61,605 nucleotides of DNA, from contig NZ_FXXQ01000015.1 of assembly GCF_900184815.1 (NCBI RefSeq), forward strand, positions 1 through 61,605. Reading direction: 5' to 3'. The notes under the pieces are model-generated. The model was not told the DNA's origin. It ran no database searches and worked only from the letters and a program-made list of their open reading frames with translations. Source of the DNA: Boseongicola aestuarii. Its GTDB lineage: Bacteria; Pseudomonadota; Alphaproteobacteria; Rhodobacterales; Rhodobacteraceae. This document shows positions 61,254 through 61,605 of the stretch, piece by piece (the first letter of the stretch is position 1; each line of letters opens with the position of its first letter). The translations under genes and the position numbers were made by a program.

Positions 61254-61605
61254 TCAACAAAACTCGCTGACCGATTACGGCAAGCGCGGCAACCGTACGC
61301 GCTTGCTAAACACTCTTTTGCGGCCAAGTGGGTTCGAGCGACGCGCCTGCCGGTAGCAATGTCATCGGGCTTCTTTTCGTGTGATTTTCTACGCGACGAA
61401 TGCTTCTGCTTGGAGCAGTGCGGCCTGAGACCGCATTGTGGTCATCGGTGCACGGCGCAGCGAATGGCGGGTTCGAGTCCAGAATAAACGTATCTCAGGC
61501 GGACCGCCTAAGTTTTCTCAAGGACGAAAATTTTGGCGCCAAGTTTCGGTTCTGCTAGAAGGAATGGCCTGAAGTCCGATGAGCGCTCAACTTGGCGAAC
61601 AGTTG
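61254..61605. other. Terminal intergenic region
   Basis: 352 bp after the ABM-like gene without a credible gene. It holds repeat copy 3 (61426-61490) and a 13-bp palindrome AGGCGG-A-CCGCCT (61497-61509). An ATG at 61579 opens a frame to the window edge (MSAQLGEQL) and could be a gene start, but too little remains to judge. Confidence 0.5.
61426..61490 (+). repeat. Interspersed ~63-bp repeat, copy 3
   Basis: TGAGACCGCATTGTGGTCATC, given here as a short lead, then GGCGCAGCGAATGGCGGG and TTCGAGTCCAGAATAAACG. It is the most diverged copy; the shared core is GCGCAGCGAAT and TTCGAG. Confidence 0.5.

Noticed and set aside
61460-61490. tRNA T-arm-like GGTTCGAGTCC as an attachment site or tRNA remnant
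   Set aside because: The same block in the other repeat copies reads CTTCGAGCCC, so it belongs to the interspersed repeat; there is no cloverleaf.
1-61605. CRISPR arrays, intact insertion sequences, prophage or rRNA genes
   Set aside because: No regularly spaced identical repeats, transposase, phage structural genes or rRNA signatures were seen in either strand.

Overview
The window is GC-rich, densely packed bacterial chromosome. The gene families point to a marine alphaproteobacterium of the Rhodobacteraceae (roseobacter type): Tad-pilus TadE-like genes, putR divergent from a trifunctional-lacking bifunctional putA, a corrinoid methyl-transfer set with a ferredoxin/ASKHA reactivator, DUF6280 and DUF6356 proteins, a CtrA-type TTAA-N7-TTAA box, and short 3' elements (TTCT...AAATATCC plus a GC hairpin) after several genes. 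This assignment is inference from gene content; no 16S rRNA gene is present.

Layout. 0-2.4 kb: the 5' part of a COG2187 kinase-like gene abruptly joined to the 3' part of a vWA/TadG-like gene, then two TadE-like pilus genes. 2.4-6.9 kb: a COQ8/UbiB kinase, rlmE, a ydeI-like gene with an apparent 1-nt frameshift, a DUF2799 lipoprotein, tRNA-Leu(UAA) and a periplasmic TPR protein. 6.4-13.4 kb: putR/putA, a rhomboid protease, an SMR exporter with its Lrp-type regulator, DUF6356 and ppx. 13.6-19.3 kb: a one-carbon module made of a small PF13769 protein, a divergent MTHFR homologue, a methyl-THF:corrinoid methyltransferase, a VTT-like membrane protein and a corrinoid-protein reactivator. 19.4-29.9 kb: tRNA-Gly(CCC), a thioesterase, an overlapping minus-strand cluster (ribF, ycgN-like, threonine aldolase, ChaC), MaoC, an IMPase, tetR-gnd, metR/metF with two MetR boxes, and a DUF2235 hydrolase. 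30-44 kb: an ornithine decarboxylase-type enzyme with a divergent Lrp regulator, valS, a 51-residue unlisted-type small gene, a HisC-like aminotransferase, a class V aminotransferase, an MsbA-like exporter, a glycosyltransferase, ygfZ, efp, a CtrA-linked promoter in front of DUF6280, and an M29 aminopeptidase. 44-55.9 kb: uvrD/pcrA, an L-lactate dehydrogenase-type flavoprotein, pyruvate carboxylase, a usp-agcS operon, DUF2314, tRNA-Gly(GCC) and a PhyH dioxygenase.

55.9-61.6 kb looks accessory. It starts with decayed sequence, continues with two sugar-nucleotide dehydratase/epimerase genes of visibly lower GC and different codon use, then a LysR/GST pair and a secreted ABM-like protein. Three copies of a degenerate ~63-bp repeat are scattered through this end.

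How the genes fit together. Proline oxidation (PutA), lactate oxidation, anaplerosis (Pyc), Na+/alanine-glycine uptake (AgcS) and one-carbon metabolism (two MTHFR homologues, MeTr, RACo, YgfZ) suggest a heterotroph using amino acids and methylated compounds. The methyl-donor methyltransferase and the corrinoid protein that MeTr and RACo would serve are not in the window. No CRISPR array, intact transposon or prophage was seen.
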